From: Saprospiraceae bacterium
GTDB taxonomy: Bacteria > Bacteroidota > Bacteroidia > Chitinophagales > Saprospiraceae
DNA: 64,000 nucleotides
Reading direction: 5' to 3'
NCBI GenBank assembly: GCA_013001595.1
Contig: JABDMH010000046.1
Span: forward strand, 124,001 to 188,000
Under the pieces are notes generated by a model. That model was given only the letters and a program-made list of their open reading frames with translations, was not told the DNA's origin and ran no database searches. Positions 56,379-64,000 of this stretch are shown here, piece after piece (positions within the stretch are counted from its first letter, which is position 1; every line of letters begins with the position of its first letter). The position numbers were made by a program, and so were the translations under genes.

Positions 56379-57641
56379 ATGAGCGTGAAAGAAATGAAGG
56401 TGCCTACCATTGGAGAATCCGTGACTGAAGTTACCCTGTCCCAATGGTTGAAAGAAGATGGAGCCTATGTAGAACTCGATGAGCCTATCTGCGAATTTGA
56501 ATCCGACAAGGCAACCTTGGAATTTCCGGCTGAAGCTGCAGGAAAGCTCATCTACGTAGCGCAAGAAGGTGACGACCTAGACATCGGCGCCCTCGTCGCG
56601 AAAATCGATACCTCGGCAGAAAAACCAGCAGGCAAAACAGAAGCGGCTGCCAAAGAAGGAGCACCTGCAGCCACTGAGCAAACCAGTGCACAAAAGTCAG
56701 CTGCGCCCGCTCAGCCGACTAATGAAGAAGTAAGTCACGCTACAGGTCATCCTTCTCCTGCCGCCGCTAAGCTAATGGATGAACACAATATTGAAGCTAC
56801 TCAGATTGATGGTACTGGTAAAGATGGACGCATTACCAAACAAGATGTGGTACAGGCCATTGGCTCCTCCAATGAAACTCAACAGCCACCTGCCGAGACA
56901 GCGCCTACAACTAGGACCGCCAGTCAACCTGCCGCCTCTAGCCGCAATGAACGCCGGGAAAAAATGTCGCGGATGCGGCGCACCATTGCTTCACGACTTG
57001 TATCTGCGAAGAACAGCACCGCTATGCTCACCACTTTCAATGAAGTGGACATGAGCGCCATCATGCACATGCGAAAAACCTACCAGGAGCAATTTGTAGA
57101 GAAATACGACATCAAACTGGGATTCATGTCGTTGTTCGCCAAAACATGTGCCCAAGTGCTGATGGAAATGCCGCAGGTCAACGCATTCATTGATGACGAC
57201 CACCTCATCTACCATGACTTCGTCGATATTTCCATAGCCATCAGCACCCCATCGGGTTTGGTGGTGCCCCCTGTCAGAAATGTCGAATCGCTGGACTTTC
57301 ATGAAATAGAACTGCAAATCAAGGATTTGGCGATCAAAGCCAGAGATGGCAAACTCTCCCTGGAAGAAATGCGGGGAGGTACATTTACTATCACCAATGG
57401 TGGAATCTTTGGATCCATGCTCAGCACACCCATCCTCAACGAGCCGCAATCTGCCATCTTAGGTATGCACAACATCGTGCAAAGACCAGTAGCCATAGAT
57501 GGAGCTGTAGAGATTAGACCCATGATGTATCTTGCACTTTCTTACGACCACCGCGTGATCGATGGCAGCTCATCGGTCACCTTCTTGGTAAAAGTGAAAG
57601 AACTACTCGAAGACCCTGTTAAACTTTTGATGGGATTATAG
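56379..57641 (+). CDS. Dihydrolipoyllysine succinyltransferase, 2-oxoglutarate dehydrogenase E2
   Basis: This 420-residue E2 subunit of the oxoglutarate dehydrogenase complex (TCA cycle) transfers succinyl from E1 to CoA. Domains: lipoyl domain with the lipoylated Lys 44 in ESDKATLE (1-77), an Ala/Pro/Thr-rich linker (80-125), the E3/E1-binding domain ([24 protein letters not shown], about 128-165), a second linker, and the catalytic domain (from [12 protein letters not shown]) with the active-site His in [26 protein letters not shown] and GFMSLFAKT indicate the SucB type over PDH. E1 is not adjacent. Confidence 0.94.
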   Translation: MSVKEMKVPTIGESVTEVTLSQWLKEDGAYVELDEPICEFESDKATLEFPAEAAGKLIYVAQEGDDLDIGALVAKIDTSAEKPAGKTEAAAKEGAPAATEQTSAQKSAAPAQPTNEEVSHATGHPSPAAAKLMDEHNIEATQIDGTGKDGRITKQDVVQAIGSSNETQQPPAETAPTTRTASQPAASSRNERREKMSRMRRTIASRLVSAKNSTAMLTTFNEVDMSAIMHMRKTYQEQFVEKYDIKLGFMSLFAKTCAQVLMEMPQVNAFIDDDHLIYHDFVDISIAISTPSGLVVPPVRNVESLDFHEIELQIKDLAIKARDGKLSLEEMRGGTFTITNGGIFGSMLSTPILNEPQSAILGMHNIVQRPVAIDGAVEIRPMMYLALSYDHRVIDGSSSVTFLVKVKELLEDPVKLLMGL

Positions 57642-57686
57642 CACACCCACTGGACTCTGGTGTTCTTAACACTTTTGTGAATCCAT

Positions 57687-58889
57687 TCAACTGCTGGCTA
57701 TGGACATAGCGTTGATGCGCTCTAGCAGTTCGGTTGTCGTCGAATAGTCGGCCTTCGCAGCCTTGGCTAATTCGATCGCTCTTTCTGCATACTTCCGTGC
57801 TGGTTTTTCTTTACCTTGTTTGTAATAGAGGGCAGCAAGCGTATCATTATTGTAGTGGTTGCTCTGCAGTTCAATCGACTTTTTCGCCCAGCGGGTCGCC
57901 AATTTCAGGGCTTTTTCATCGCCGTACTTTTCGTAGATGTTCCACGACAGTCCGTTGAGGGCACTCCAGGATAGGTTCGGATATTTTTTCACGTACTGCT
58001 TCGCCGCATCGATGTATTTCTCTTTCCTATTGGTGCGCTCATAGAAACTCAACTCAAAATTATCATAGAACTGCCCCTCCTTAGATATAGGAAATATGTC
58101 GGCATACTTTTGCTTTACATCCGAGAGCTTGACGGCATCTATGTCTTCGAAATAATGCTTCTCCAACATATGGAGTAATCGACCATAGACCACCCCCTCA
58201 CCGTAGGCTTTGATGTATAGAAATTTATTCTTAAGTATGTCCTGGTAGCAGGGGTCTCCATATACCTTTGCAGTCTGTAGGACCAATTCCATCGTTGCTT
58301 TATCTGTCCAGTCAGGTTGGGTATCTAGATAGGCTCGAGCCACTATGTCAAATCTTTGGTCGCGAGCACGAGAAAGTGCCTTAGCATATGCCAGATGAAC
58401 TTTGTCTCCACGAGCACCACCCGCATATTTGGCCGCCAAGGATGCCAATTGGGTGCTGGGATCACGAGCTCGCAAAGCTAAGGAGACCAGATCTTTGGGC
58501 ATCATGTAGCCGATTCCCTTATGCAACAAGCTGCCAGCGGAGTCAATGAATAGGAAAGTCGGATATGCCTTGACATCATATTTTTCAGTAGCCGCCTCAC
58601 CATCCCCCTTTTCCATATCCAGCTTTAGATTGATAAATTTCGCATTGAAGAATGCCGCCACCATGCTGTCGGTAAATACTTGCTGATCCATGACTTTACA
58701 TGGAGCACACCAACTGGCATAGGCATCGACAAAAATCATCTTACCGGAGCTCGCTGACCGAGCTACGGCCATGTCCAAATCATTGTCAATGAACTCAATC
58801 TCCTGGGCCTTGGACTGAAAAAAAAGAGGCCCAACCAAGATAAGAAGTACGCATATGAAACCGGATGTGCTCAAAAATTGATGCTCCAT
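57687..58889 (-). CDS. Exported thioredoxin-domain protein with TPR-like C-terminus
   Basis: This 400-residue exported protein has a signal peptide (about 1-28), then a thioredoxin fold at about 40-140 with the redox motif WCAPC, cis-Pro segment AYPTFLFID and GYMMP. The remainder is helical with TPR-like repeats (WARKSIELQSNHYNNDTLAALYY-type segments near the C-terminus). The thiol site suits periplasmic disulfide exchange or reduction of substrate proteins; the TPR part would bind a partner. It is a single gene convergent with sucB. Confidence 0.88.
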   Translation of the reverse strand: MEHQFLSTSGFICVLLILVGPLFFQSKAQEIEFIDNDLDMAVARSASSGKMIFVDAYASWCAPCKVMDQQVFTDSMVAAFFNAKFINLKLDMEKGDGEAATEKYDVKAYPTFLFIDSAGSLLHKGIGYMMPKDLVSLALRARDPSTQLASLAAKYAGGARGDKVHLAYAKALSRARDQRFDIVARAYLDTQPDWTDKATMELVLQTAKVYGDPCYQDILKNKFLYIKAYGEGVVYGRLLHMLEKHYFEDIDAVKLSDVKQKYADIFPISKEGQFYDNFELSFYERTNRKEKYIDAAKQYVKKYPNLSWSALNGLSWNIYEKYGDEKALKLATRWAKKSIELQSNHYNNDTLAALYYKQGKEKPARKYAERAIELAKAAKADYSTTTELLERINAMSIASS

Positions 58890-59091
58890 AACCTTATGAC
58901 AATGTACATATTGGTAAAGTTCTGGGCAGAATACTCATTAGCTAATATTTAACGCTAAACCAATGGCGTGCATGTCCGAAATCCATTTCCCGGTGTAGGT
59001 TAGAAAAGTGTGCTTAGGCCAAGGTTAGGGCTGCGTTTTCACAGATTCACGGATCTTATTGGTCCAGTCGGCAGGTGAAACAAAAAAAAGA

Positions 59092-59099
59092 TAATTTTG
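59092..59099 (+). promoter_or_regulatory. Putative -7 box TAATTTTG
   Basis: It matches the TAnnTTTG pattern 40 bases upstream of the DksA-like gene start at 59139. Confidence 0.4.
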
Positions 59100-59138
59100 T
59101 AGGCACTTCTGATTTCGATCTCTCATTCAAATGATACG

Positions 59139-59513
59139 ATGATGGCAAAGGTGAAAGAAAAAACCAGGTACTCAGACCAAGAACTTGAAGAGTTCAGTAA
59201 AATTATTGATGCCAAGTTGGCCAAGGCTCAGGAGCAACTGGCATTTTATCGCAATCAACTGCGCGATCTGGCAGATAGTGCCGATGCTAAAAGTAAAGGG
59301 CTTGACGATGGTGTTGGATCTGCCGAAAGTGAGCGGCTTACCAATATGGCTTCTCGACAGCAAAATTTGATCAAACACTTAGAGAACGCCAAAATTCGTA
59401 TTAAAAATAAGGTGTACGGAATCTGTCGAAAATCTGGTAAATTGATCTCAAAAGAGCGTTTGAAAGCCGTACCTCATGCTACCCTCAGCATAGAGGCGAA
59501 GCAAAACCGTTAG
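59139..59513 (+). CDS. TraR/DksA family protein with degenerate zinc finger
   Basis: This 124-residue coiled-coil protein (about 10-90, YSDQELEEFSKIID, SRQQNLIKHLENA) has a C-terminal DksA-type segment YGICRKSGKLISKERL and PHATLSIEAKQ. DksA modulates RNA polymerase with ppGpp through the secondary channel. Only one of the four zinc-site cysteines remains, the form I associate with Bacteroidota members, so zinc binding is doubtful. Two Met codons occur at the start, 59139 and 59142. It is followed 29 bases later by lspA. Confidence 0.9.
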   Translation: MMAKVKEKTRYSDQELEEFSKIIDAKLAKAQEQLAFYRNQLRDLADSADAKSKGLDDGVGSAESERLTNMASRQQNLIKHLENAKIRIKNKVYGICRKSGKLISKERLKAVPHATLSIEAKQNR

Positions 59514-59542
59514 ACCTTTACGCCGTCCCATAATAGAGCATA

Positions 59543-60247
59543 TTGAAACTAAACAAAGGACAAATCATCTCGTTGATCGTCATCTTGGTGCTGATTCTGG
59601 ATCAGGCGTCAAAGATTTGGGTGAAAACCAACATGTATTACGGCGAGCAGATATCCATATTTGGAGCCAGCTGGGGCTTCATCCATTTTGTGGAGAATAA
59701 CGGGATGGCTTTTGGCATCTCACTAGGAGGCAAGTTTGGGAAATTGGTACTCAGCCTATTTCGTATTGGGGCCGTAGGTTTCCTCATCTACTTTATCCGC
59801 AAGATGATCGAAGACAAACAGAAGATGGGTGTCCTTATTTGCTTTGCCCTGATTTTAGCTGGTGCCATTGGCAACATTATCGACAGTGCCTTTTATGGTT
59901 TGATCTTTTCTGAATCCCCCTATCATGGCGGTGTTGCGACCATGTTTCCCGAAGGAGGTGGATATGCCTCATTTCTCTATGGAAAGGTGGTAGATATGCT
60001 ATACTTCCCACTCATAGACACACATTGGCCATCATGGATGCCCTTCATCAGTGGCGACCGATTTCAGTTTTTCAAACCCGTATTCAATGTAGCAGACTCT
60101 TCTATAAGTGTTGGGATTGTCAGCCTGCTACTATTCCAACGATCATTCTTTGCGCAACCTGCCCAGACATCTGAACAGAAAGTGGTCGACGAAGCGGCAG
60201 AAGCTCCCATACCTCAGGAATCACCAGATCAGATAGAACCCACTTAA
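59543..60247 (+). CDS. Lipoprotein signal peptidase (signal peptidase II)
   Basis: LspA cleaves signal peptides of prolipoproteins at the lipobox Cys in the inner membrane; several lipoproteins are encoded here. The 234 residues include four hydrophobic helices, FVENNGMAFG, the catalytic Asp in GNIIDS and the second Asp in FNVADSSI. An insertion between the third and fourth helices (SESPYHGGVATMFPEG, WPSWMPF) and an acidic tail (QESPDQIEPT) lengthen it over the Escherichia coli enzyme. The start must be TTG at 59543: an in-frame TAG lies two codons before, and the next Met is at residue 30 inside the first loop. Confidence 0.95.
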   Translation: MKLNKGQIISLIVILVLILDQASKIWVKTNMYYGEQISIFGASWGFIHFVENNGMAFGISLGGKFGKLVLSLFRIGAVGFLIYFIRKMIEDKQKMGVLICFALILAGAIGNIIDSAFYGLIFSESPYHGGVATMFPEGGGYASFLYGKVVDMLYFPLIDTHWPSWMPFISGDRFQFFKPVFNVADSSISVGIVSLLLFQRSFFAQPAQTSEQKVVDEAAEAPIPQESPDQIEPT

Positions 60248-60468
60248 CTCCTAGCTTCCATTTCACTCCACGCTAATCAACCCCAATATTGGTCTCAACC
60301 TCATAGCATCACGTATGTAAGCCCCAACAATATCTCAAGGTCGCTTACAATGCGATTCATTGTAGGACAATGGGAGTACATACCTATGCACACACAAGGA
60401 TATGTGGAGGTATAGGTGCCCATATTGGGTTAAAAACTTGCTGTATGCTAATCTGTAATGGGAGCCGG

Positions 60469-60777
60469 TTAAGGCCGGCCATAAAAATGATTTACAGCAG
60501 ACTCAGCGATTTCCAAGCGTGGATAATTTAGCGAATAATGGATGAATTTGCCATCTCTTTCCGCATGTACAAGACCCGCGAGTCTAAGTATACGCAAATG
60601 TTGAGAAGTAATCGATTGTTCAATTTTGAGTGTGTTGTAGATCCGGTTGACATGAATACGTCGATGCTGGTCTATGAACTCCAAAATCTTTAGTCGAAGG
60701 GGGTGTGCAAGTGCTCGCACAATCTCACAAGAAAGGTCAAGTTTCTCATGATTGAACGTAACTTTAGTCCTGTTCAT
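60469..60777 (-). CDS. ArsR family transcriptional regulator (second copy)
   Basis: This 102-residue winged-helix repressor has an ArsR-type fold: RALAHPLRLKILEFI, the recognition helix region EQSITSQHLRILRLAGLV and the wing ERDGKFIHYSL. The metal-site ELCVCDL motif of classic ArsR is replaced by RIYNTLKIEQS; only one Cys (residue 17) exists, so it may sense something else or respond to redox. It is similar to the product of 60979-61317, which it follows by 201 bases. Confidence 0.88.
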   Translation of the reverse strand: MNRTKVTFNHEKLDLSCEIVRALAHPLRLKILEFIDQHRRIHVNRIYNTLKIEQSITSQHLRILRLAGLVHAERDGKFIHYSLNYPRLEIAESAVNHFYGRP

Positions 60778-60854
60778 AAGTGTAGTGTTTCTTAAATTGA
60801 ATGCCTTAGTCCAGACAAATATGCATTAAAAAAAAATCATATACAAAGAAACAC

Positions 60855-60893
60855 ATAAAAAAATGCCGTAATATGTAATGTATTACAGCATTT
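60855..60893 (-). terminator. Intrinsic terminator after the first ArsR gene
   Basis: On the minus strand, AAATGCTGTAATA pairs with TATTACGGCATTT (plus 60881-60893 and 60861-60873) with one mismatch, followed by a T-run. It ends the 60979-61317 transcript before the second ArsR gene. Confidence 0.85.
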
Positions 60894-60953
60894 AGTATTT
60901 GTCCCGGAACAGGATTAGAGTACTACTACAATTAAAATGTATAATTCCTTGAT

Positions 60954-60969
60954 ATCAAACGCGTTTGAT
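60954..60969. promoter_or_regulatory. Perfect 16-base palindrome, candidate operator
   Basis: ATCAAACGCGTTTGAT is a perfect palindrome centred on a CG step, similar in form to operators of LacI-type or winged-helix repressors. It lies 10 bases past the stop of the first ArsR gene and 177 bases before the second. The binding protein is unknown. Confidence 0.45.
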
Positions 60970-60978
60970 TTTAAAAGT

Positions 60979-61317
60979 TTATACTGCTAATTCCTCAACC
61001 AATCTTGAAATTTGAGCTAATCTATCCTTATCTAAGGAGTAGTAGATGAACTTCCCTTGTCGTTCAGTTTTCACTACGCCAGCCCTTCTCAAGATGGCCA
61101 AATGTTGCGAAGCAACAGATTGTTCCAGTCGAAGTTTAATATAAATGTCAGTCACAGTCATGGACTCACCCTCCTCTAACAAGTCGATAATTCGCTGCCG
61201 AAGCTTATGATTTACCGCCCTTAGAACGAGGACTGCCTTTCGCAGCTCTGCGTAGTCCAGCAGGATGTCTTTCTTCCCATGCTTGAGAGTGACATTTTCA
61301 TTCTTCTGCTTTCTCAT
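60979..61317 (-). CDS. ArsR family transcriptional regulator (first copy)
   Basis: This 112-residue winged-helix regulator has an ArsR-type fold: ELRKAVLVLRAVNHKLRQRI, the recognition helix SVASQHLAILRRAGVV, and the wing TERQGKFIYYSLD. It contains no Cys at all, and the usual metal-binding CxC motif is replaced by IYIKLRLEQS, so metal sensing through that site is excluded. A 13-base inverted repeat (61330-61384) lies 13 bases upstream and suggests autoregulation. No target effector gene adjoins. Confidence 0.88.
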   Translation of the reverse strand: MRKQKNENVTLKHGKKDILLDYAELRKAVLVLRAVNHKLRQRIIDLLEEGESMTVTDIYIKLRLEQSVASQHLAILRRAGVVKTERQGKFIYYSLDKDRLAQISRLVEELAV

Positions 61318-61329
61318 ATCTAAGTTATT

Positions 61330-61384
61330 TTACAAATTTTGGAATCCTCTCTTTTCAATACCAAAACTGTACCAAAATTTGTAA
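61330..61384. promoter_or_regulatory. Inverted repeat upstream of the ArsR gene, candidate operator
   Basis: TTACAAATTTTGG (61330-61342) is repeated inverted as CCAAAATTTGTAA (61372-61384) with 29 bases between; an extra TACCAAAA copy sits at 61359-61366. It starts 13 bases upstream of the ArsR start. ArsR-family proteins bind inverted repeats at their own promoters, so an operator is a reasonable reading. Confidence 0.5.
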
Positions 61385-61481
61385 TACGTGAGAGAATGTT
61401 CATACTGTGAGGCAGTGTCATATGTATAAAAACATATTAAATATAAATTAAGTTGCATATGTAATTGACACATAATCTACA

Positions 61482-62252
61482 TTATAGCACTTTATTGGGT
61501 TGTGTAATATGTGGTGATTTGAGGTAAATTGGGGTGAAAAAACGGGCAGTAGAATAATTTTTTTCTCGAAATCTTTCTTCAGCTAGTACCATCAGATCTG
61601 AGGCAGAACAGGGCTTATTGATGAATTTCACCGCAGAATGATGAAAAATACCGGCAAACTTATGTGCTCCATTCCCGGTACAAACCAACTGTTTACCTGT
61701 ATTTATCTCGTCTTGAAAGCTGTTTTCATCTAAAATCAATGCCTCAGCAGCACGTATTTGACTCAAATTTTCATCATACTGGGCTGTATATACCTCCATA
61801 CGACGAGCATCGATCATCGGAATGTAGCGAATAGATGAAACCCCTGGTACCGTTGCGCGTGCGCCTTGAGCGAGACACGTCAAAGTATCGATTCCGATCA
61901 AAGGAATACTTAGGGCCATACAATAACCTTTGGCTGCAGATATCCCCACTCGCAGACCGGTGTAGGATCCCGGACCACTGCTGACCGCCACTGCTGCCAC
62001 CTCTGTTAGTGCAATGCGCAGATCTGCCAAACACCGCTCTACCAGCACCGACAGTTGCGAGGCATGAACATATCCACTGTCTATCTCATGGATGGTCAGC
62101 GTACGCCCAGCCCTGCCAATGGCCACTGAGCAAACCTCCGTGGCAGTCTCCAGGCAGAGAATAAGATCGTGGGTGTCCGTTCCTTCGGAGGATAAATCAG
62201 CAAGAGTCAATCTATTATCGCTTGAAATAGTTTTGGTATCGTTCCTGATCAT
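61482..62252 (-). CDS. tRNA threonylcarbamoyladenosine biosynthesis protein TsaB
   Basis: TsaB is the partner of TsaD in the synthesis of t6A37 in ANN-decoding tRNAs. The 256 residues include LCLETATEVCSVAIG at the start of the ASKHA-like fold, VAVSSGPGSYTGLRVGISAAKG and GIDTLTCLA. The conserved fold begins about residue 31; the annotated ATG at 62252 gives an atypical leader, and the start may be downstream (a TTG at codon 15 follows the ctp stop directly). It overlaps the protease gene by 38 bases in this version. Confidence 0.9.
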   Translation of the reverse strand: MIRNDTKTISSDNRLTLADLSSEGTDTHDLILCLETATEVCSVAIGRAGRTLTIHEIDSGYVHASQLSVLVERCLADLRIALTEVAAVAVSSGPGSYTGLRVGISAAKGYCMALSIPLIGIDTLTCLAQGARATVPGVSSIRYIPMIDARRMEVYTAQYDENLSQIRAAEALILDENSFQDEINTGKQLVCTGNGAHKFAGIFHHSAVKFINKPCSASDLMVLAEERFREKNYSTARFFTPIYLKSPHITQPNKVL

Positions 62253-63843
62253 TTAAGATTTCCAAAGCAAGCTTGATCTCCGCATCATTGCGCAGTGACT
62301 TTTCTGTGCGTCCTGTCTGATAATAATATCGACTCACAATCTCCTTTTCAATGAGGGAGATGATGGTGGCTTTGTTTTGCTCCAGGTCATCTGCTTTCTC
62401 CTGAGCGATCTTTTCCTTCATCTCTTTGACTTTGGCTCCAACTAGGTCCGTGAGTTGATCCGTTTCAGCAGTTTCTAATAATTCATCCAGTTTCGTCTCC
62501 GTGTCGGTCTTAAAATCTATGTTTTTGCTCTCAACAAAGGCTACAAATTCGGCAAAGTCAGTAAAGGCAAAATCCTTGGCCGAGCCAATTTCTTCGTGCT
62601 CCTGATGATATTTTGTGGCATAGTAGAAAATCAAGTTGTTATCTACCAGAAACTTGACGATGGGCTCCTCACCCACCTCATCCACCATCACATCAGGAAT
62701 GATGCCTCCGCCATCCAGTACCTTCCGTCCAGCACGTGTCTTAAAGACCGCTCGTTTATTGTCTGGAATATCTACAGGCTCGCCGTCCTTGTAGCTCACG
62801 CTTTGGATACAGCGACCGCTGGGAATGTAGTATTTGGCCGTAGTAAGCTTCAGTTTTGAGTTGTATTCTAGATCTACCGTATTTTGTACCAGTCCCTTCC
62901 CATAGGTTCTCGTACCGAGAATAACTCCGCGATCGAGATCTTGCAGCACACCACTGACGATCTCCGAGGCAGATGCCGTCCATTTATTGGTCAGCACAAC
63001 CACGGGCAAATCGGGAAACTCGGGTGGGCTGGATGTCTTAAAGCCGCGATCACGGTCTCTGACCTTGCCCTTTGTTGTCACCACCGTCTCTCCCTTAGAT
63101 ATAAATAGATTGCTGATGCTAACGGCTTCTCGTAGATATCCACCTCCATTATTACGCAGGTCGAAAACCAAGTTTTGCATACCTGGATATTCTTCTTTCA
63201 ATTTTTTGATGGCTTGTGAGATGTTCTTTCCTGCATTGTTGGTAAAGGTGGTGAGGACCACATATCCGGTCTTGTCGTCCAACATTCCTTGGTAAGGCAC
63301 ATTTTTTACCGCCACCTCGTCGCGTTTGACCGCCACATTCCGCTCGGTATCCTCACCTGGTCGCTTAATGGTGATGTTGACCTCTGTACCAGGAAAACCC
63401 TTCAATATTTCCTCAACTTCAGCCGTCTTTTTGTCCTTAGCGCTTTTTCCCTCTACGGCGATGATCATATCTCCAGCTCGAAGACCGGCATCTATCGCCG
63501 GGCCACCTTCATAAGGTTCCACCACCGTCACATAGTCGCCCATTTTTCGCACACGAGCACCAATGCCATCATATTTACCTTCAGACATGTACCGGTAGCC
63601 TTCAATGTCAGCTTCCGAAATGTAATTGGTATAGGGATCCAGGGTCTCCAGCATGGCCTCAATTCCGACACGCATCAACCTGCTTGGATCCACATCGTCT
63701 ACATAATGTGTATTGAGCTCCTTATATATATTGGTAAAAATTTCCAAGTTCTTGCTAATCTCAAACTGCTTGCTGTCGTCCTCGATGAAGGCAATGCTTG
63801 ATAACAGCAGAACAATGGCGATACTAAGTTTAACTATTTTCAT
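62215..63843 (-). CDS. S41 family C-terminal processing protease (CtpA-like)
   Basis: This 542-residue exported protease has a signal peptide (about 1-20), a PDZ domain (YDGIGARVRKMGD, GGPAIDAGLRAGDMIIAVEG, about 90-175), the S41 catalytic domain with Ser near 291-293 in TASASEIVSG and Lys in RTYGKGLVQ, then a helical C-terminal part. It cleaves C-terminal tails of periplasmic proteins. It precedes tsaB, and translation may be coupled. The motif GIIPDVMVD in the second half is typical of the family. Confidence 0.93.
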   Translation of the reverse strand: MKIVKLSIAIVLLLSSIAFIEDDSKQFEISKNLEIFTNIYKELNTHYVDDVDPSRLMRVGIEAMLETLDPYTNYISEADIEGYRYMSEGKYDGIGARVRKMGDYVTVVEPYEGGPAIDAGLRAGDMIIAVEGKSAKDKKTAEVEEILKGFPGTEVNITIKRPGEDTERNVAVKRDEVAVKNVPYQGMLDDKTGYVVLTTFTNNAGKNISQAIKKLKEEYPGMQNLVFDLRNNGGGYLREAVSISNLFISKGETVVTTKGKVRDRDRGFKTSSPPEFPDLPVVVLTNKWTASASEIVSGVLQDLDRGVILGTRTYGKGLVQNTVDLEYNSKLKLTTAKYYIPSGRCIQSVSYKDGEPVDIPDNKRAVFKTRAGRKVLDGGGIIPDVMVDEVGEEPIVKFLVDNNLIFYYATKYHQEHEEIGSAKDFAFTDFAEFVAFVESKNIDFKTDTETKLDELLETAETDQLTDLVGAKVKEMKEKIAQEKADDLEQNKATIISLIEKEIVSRYYYQTGRTEKSLRNDAEIKLALEILNDQERYQNYFKR

Positions 63844-64000
63844 AACTGCTTGATTAAGAATACATCTGGATTGAATAACGTGCGGTGACCTTGACTTGTT
63901 TCGTCAAGTACACATTCCTATTCATTTATTCGGCATTTTAGCTCAACTGGATTTCAATCGGTGAAGTCATCACGGTTTAAACCAGGAAACCACCGTCTTT
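63844..64000. other. Window end, upstream of the protease gene
   Basis: These are 157 bases upstream of the C-terminal protease gene. No further gene or promoter was recognised before the window ends. Confidence 0.4.

Noticed and set aside
1-64000. tRNA and rRNA genes
   Set aside because: I looked for T-loop (GTTCGANTC-type) and rRNA signatures in the intergenic parts and found none that fold.

Overview
The window looks like a chromosomal segment of a Bacteroidota bacterium, most likely of the Saprospiria (Lewinella/Saprospiraceae-like) type. Support comes from a giant secreted protein with a type IX secretion (T9SS) sorting domain, a propeller-type hybrid kinase, an SbsA-Ig-like lipoprotein, Tat/signal-peptide oxidoreductases typical of the phylum, A-rich rather than Shine-Dalgarno gene starts, and several TAnnTTTG-like -7 promoter boxes. 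The genus is inference. I see no rRNA, tRNA, CRISPR array, prophage or intact insertion sequence.

Layout. 0-2.1 kb: two paralogous secreted proteins framed by palindromic repeat elements. 2.3-15.3 kb: a signal-transduction island of four hybrid histidine kinases, a LytTR response regulator and a FIST sensor protein. 15.8-17.1 kb: a decayed polysaccharide locus, with a glycosyltransferase broken by three frameshifts meeting head-to-head a sugar 3,5-epimerase-like gene that also has a frame lesion. 17.2-25.6 kb: lipoprotein, MATE exporter, ROK kinase, a LolD/FtsX-like ABC transporter with a His-rich loop plus a DUF3299-like secreted protein (possibly metal related), and MnmG. 26-30 kb: the T9SS protein. 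30.2-37.5 kb: carbohydrate-linked genes (rhamnose mutarotase, hydroxypyruvate-isomerase-like protein, ApbE, YceI, FGE-like protein, Gfo/Idh/MocA oxidoreductase, sialate O-acetylesterase). 37.6-47.4 kb: housekeeping genes including acyl-CoA ligase, class III aminotransferase, YgjP-like protease, NhaC, GNAT, XerD, Ig-like lipoprotein and LptB. 47.4-49.5 kb: intergenic repeats around one small secreted protein. 49.5-64 kb: AlkB-type monooxygenase, YbjQ, SmpB, a large helical protein of unknown function divergent from a 49-residue peptide gene, a CPBP protease, long tandem repeats, SucB, a thioredoxin-TPR protein, DksA-like, LspA, two ArsR-type regulators, TsaB and a C-terminal processing protease.

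The features most worth following up are the peptide / helical-repeat protein / CPBP protease neighbourhood at 52.2-55.4 kb (it resembles peptide-receptor pairs in layout only), the kinase island with a single Hpt and a single DNA-binding output, the palindromic elements around the 0.5-1.7 kb paralogs, a structured intergenic sequence at 19.93-20.01 kb, and the inverted repeats around the two ArsR genes. Several start codons are non-ATG and were settled by family N-termini or upstream stops (xerD TTG, lspA TTG, smpB GTG).
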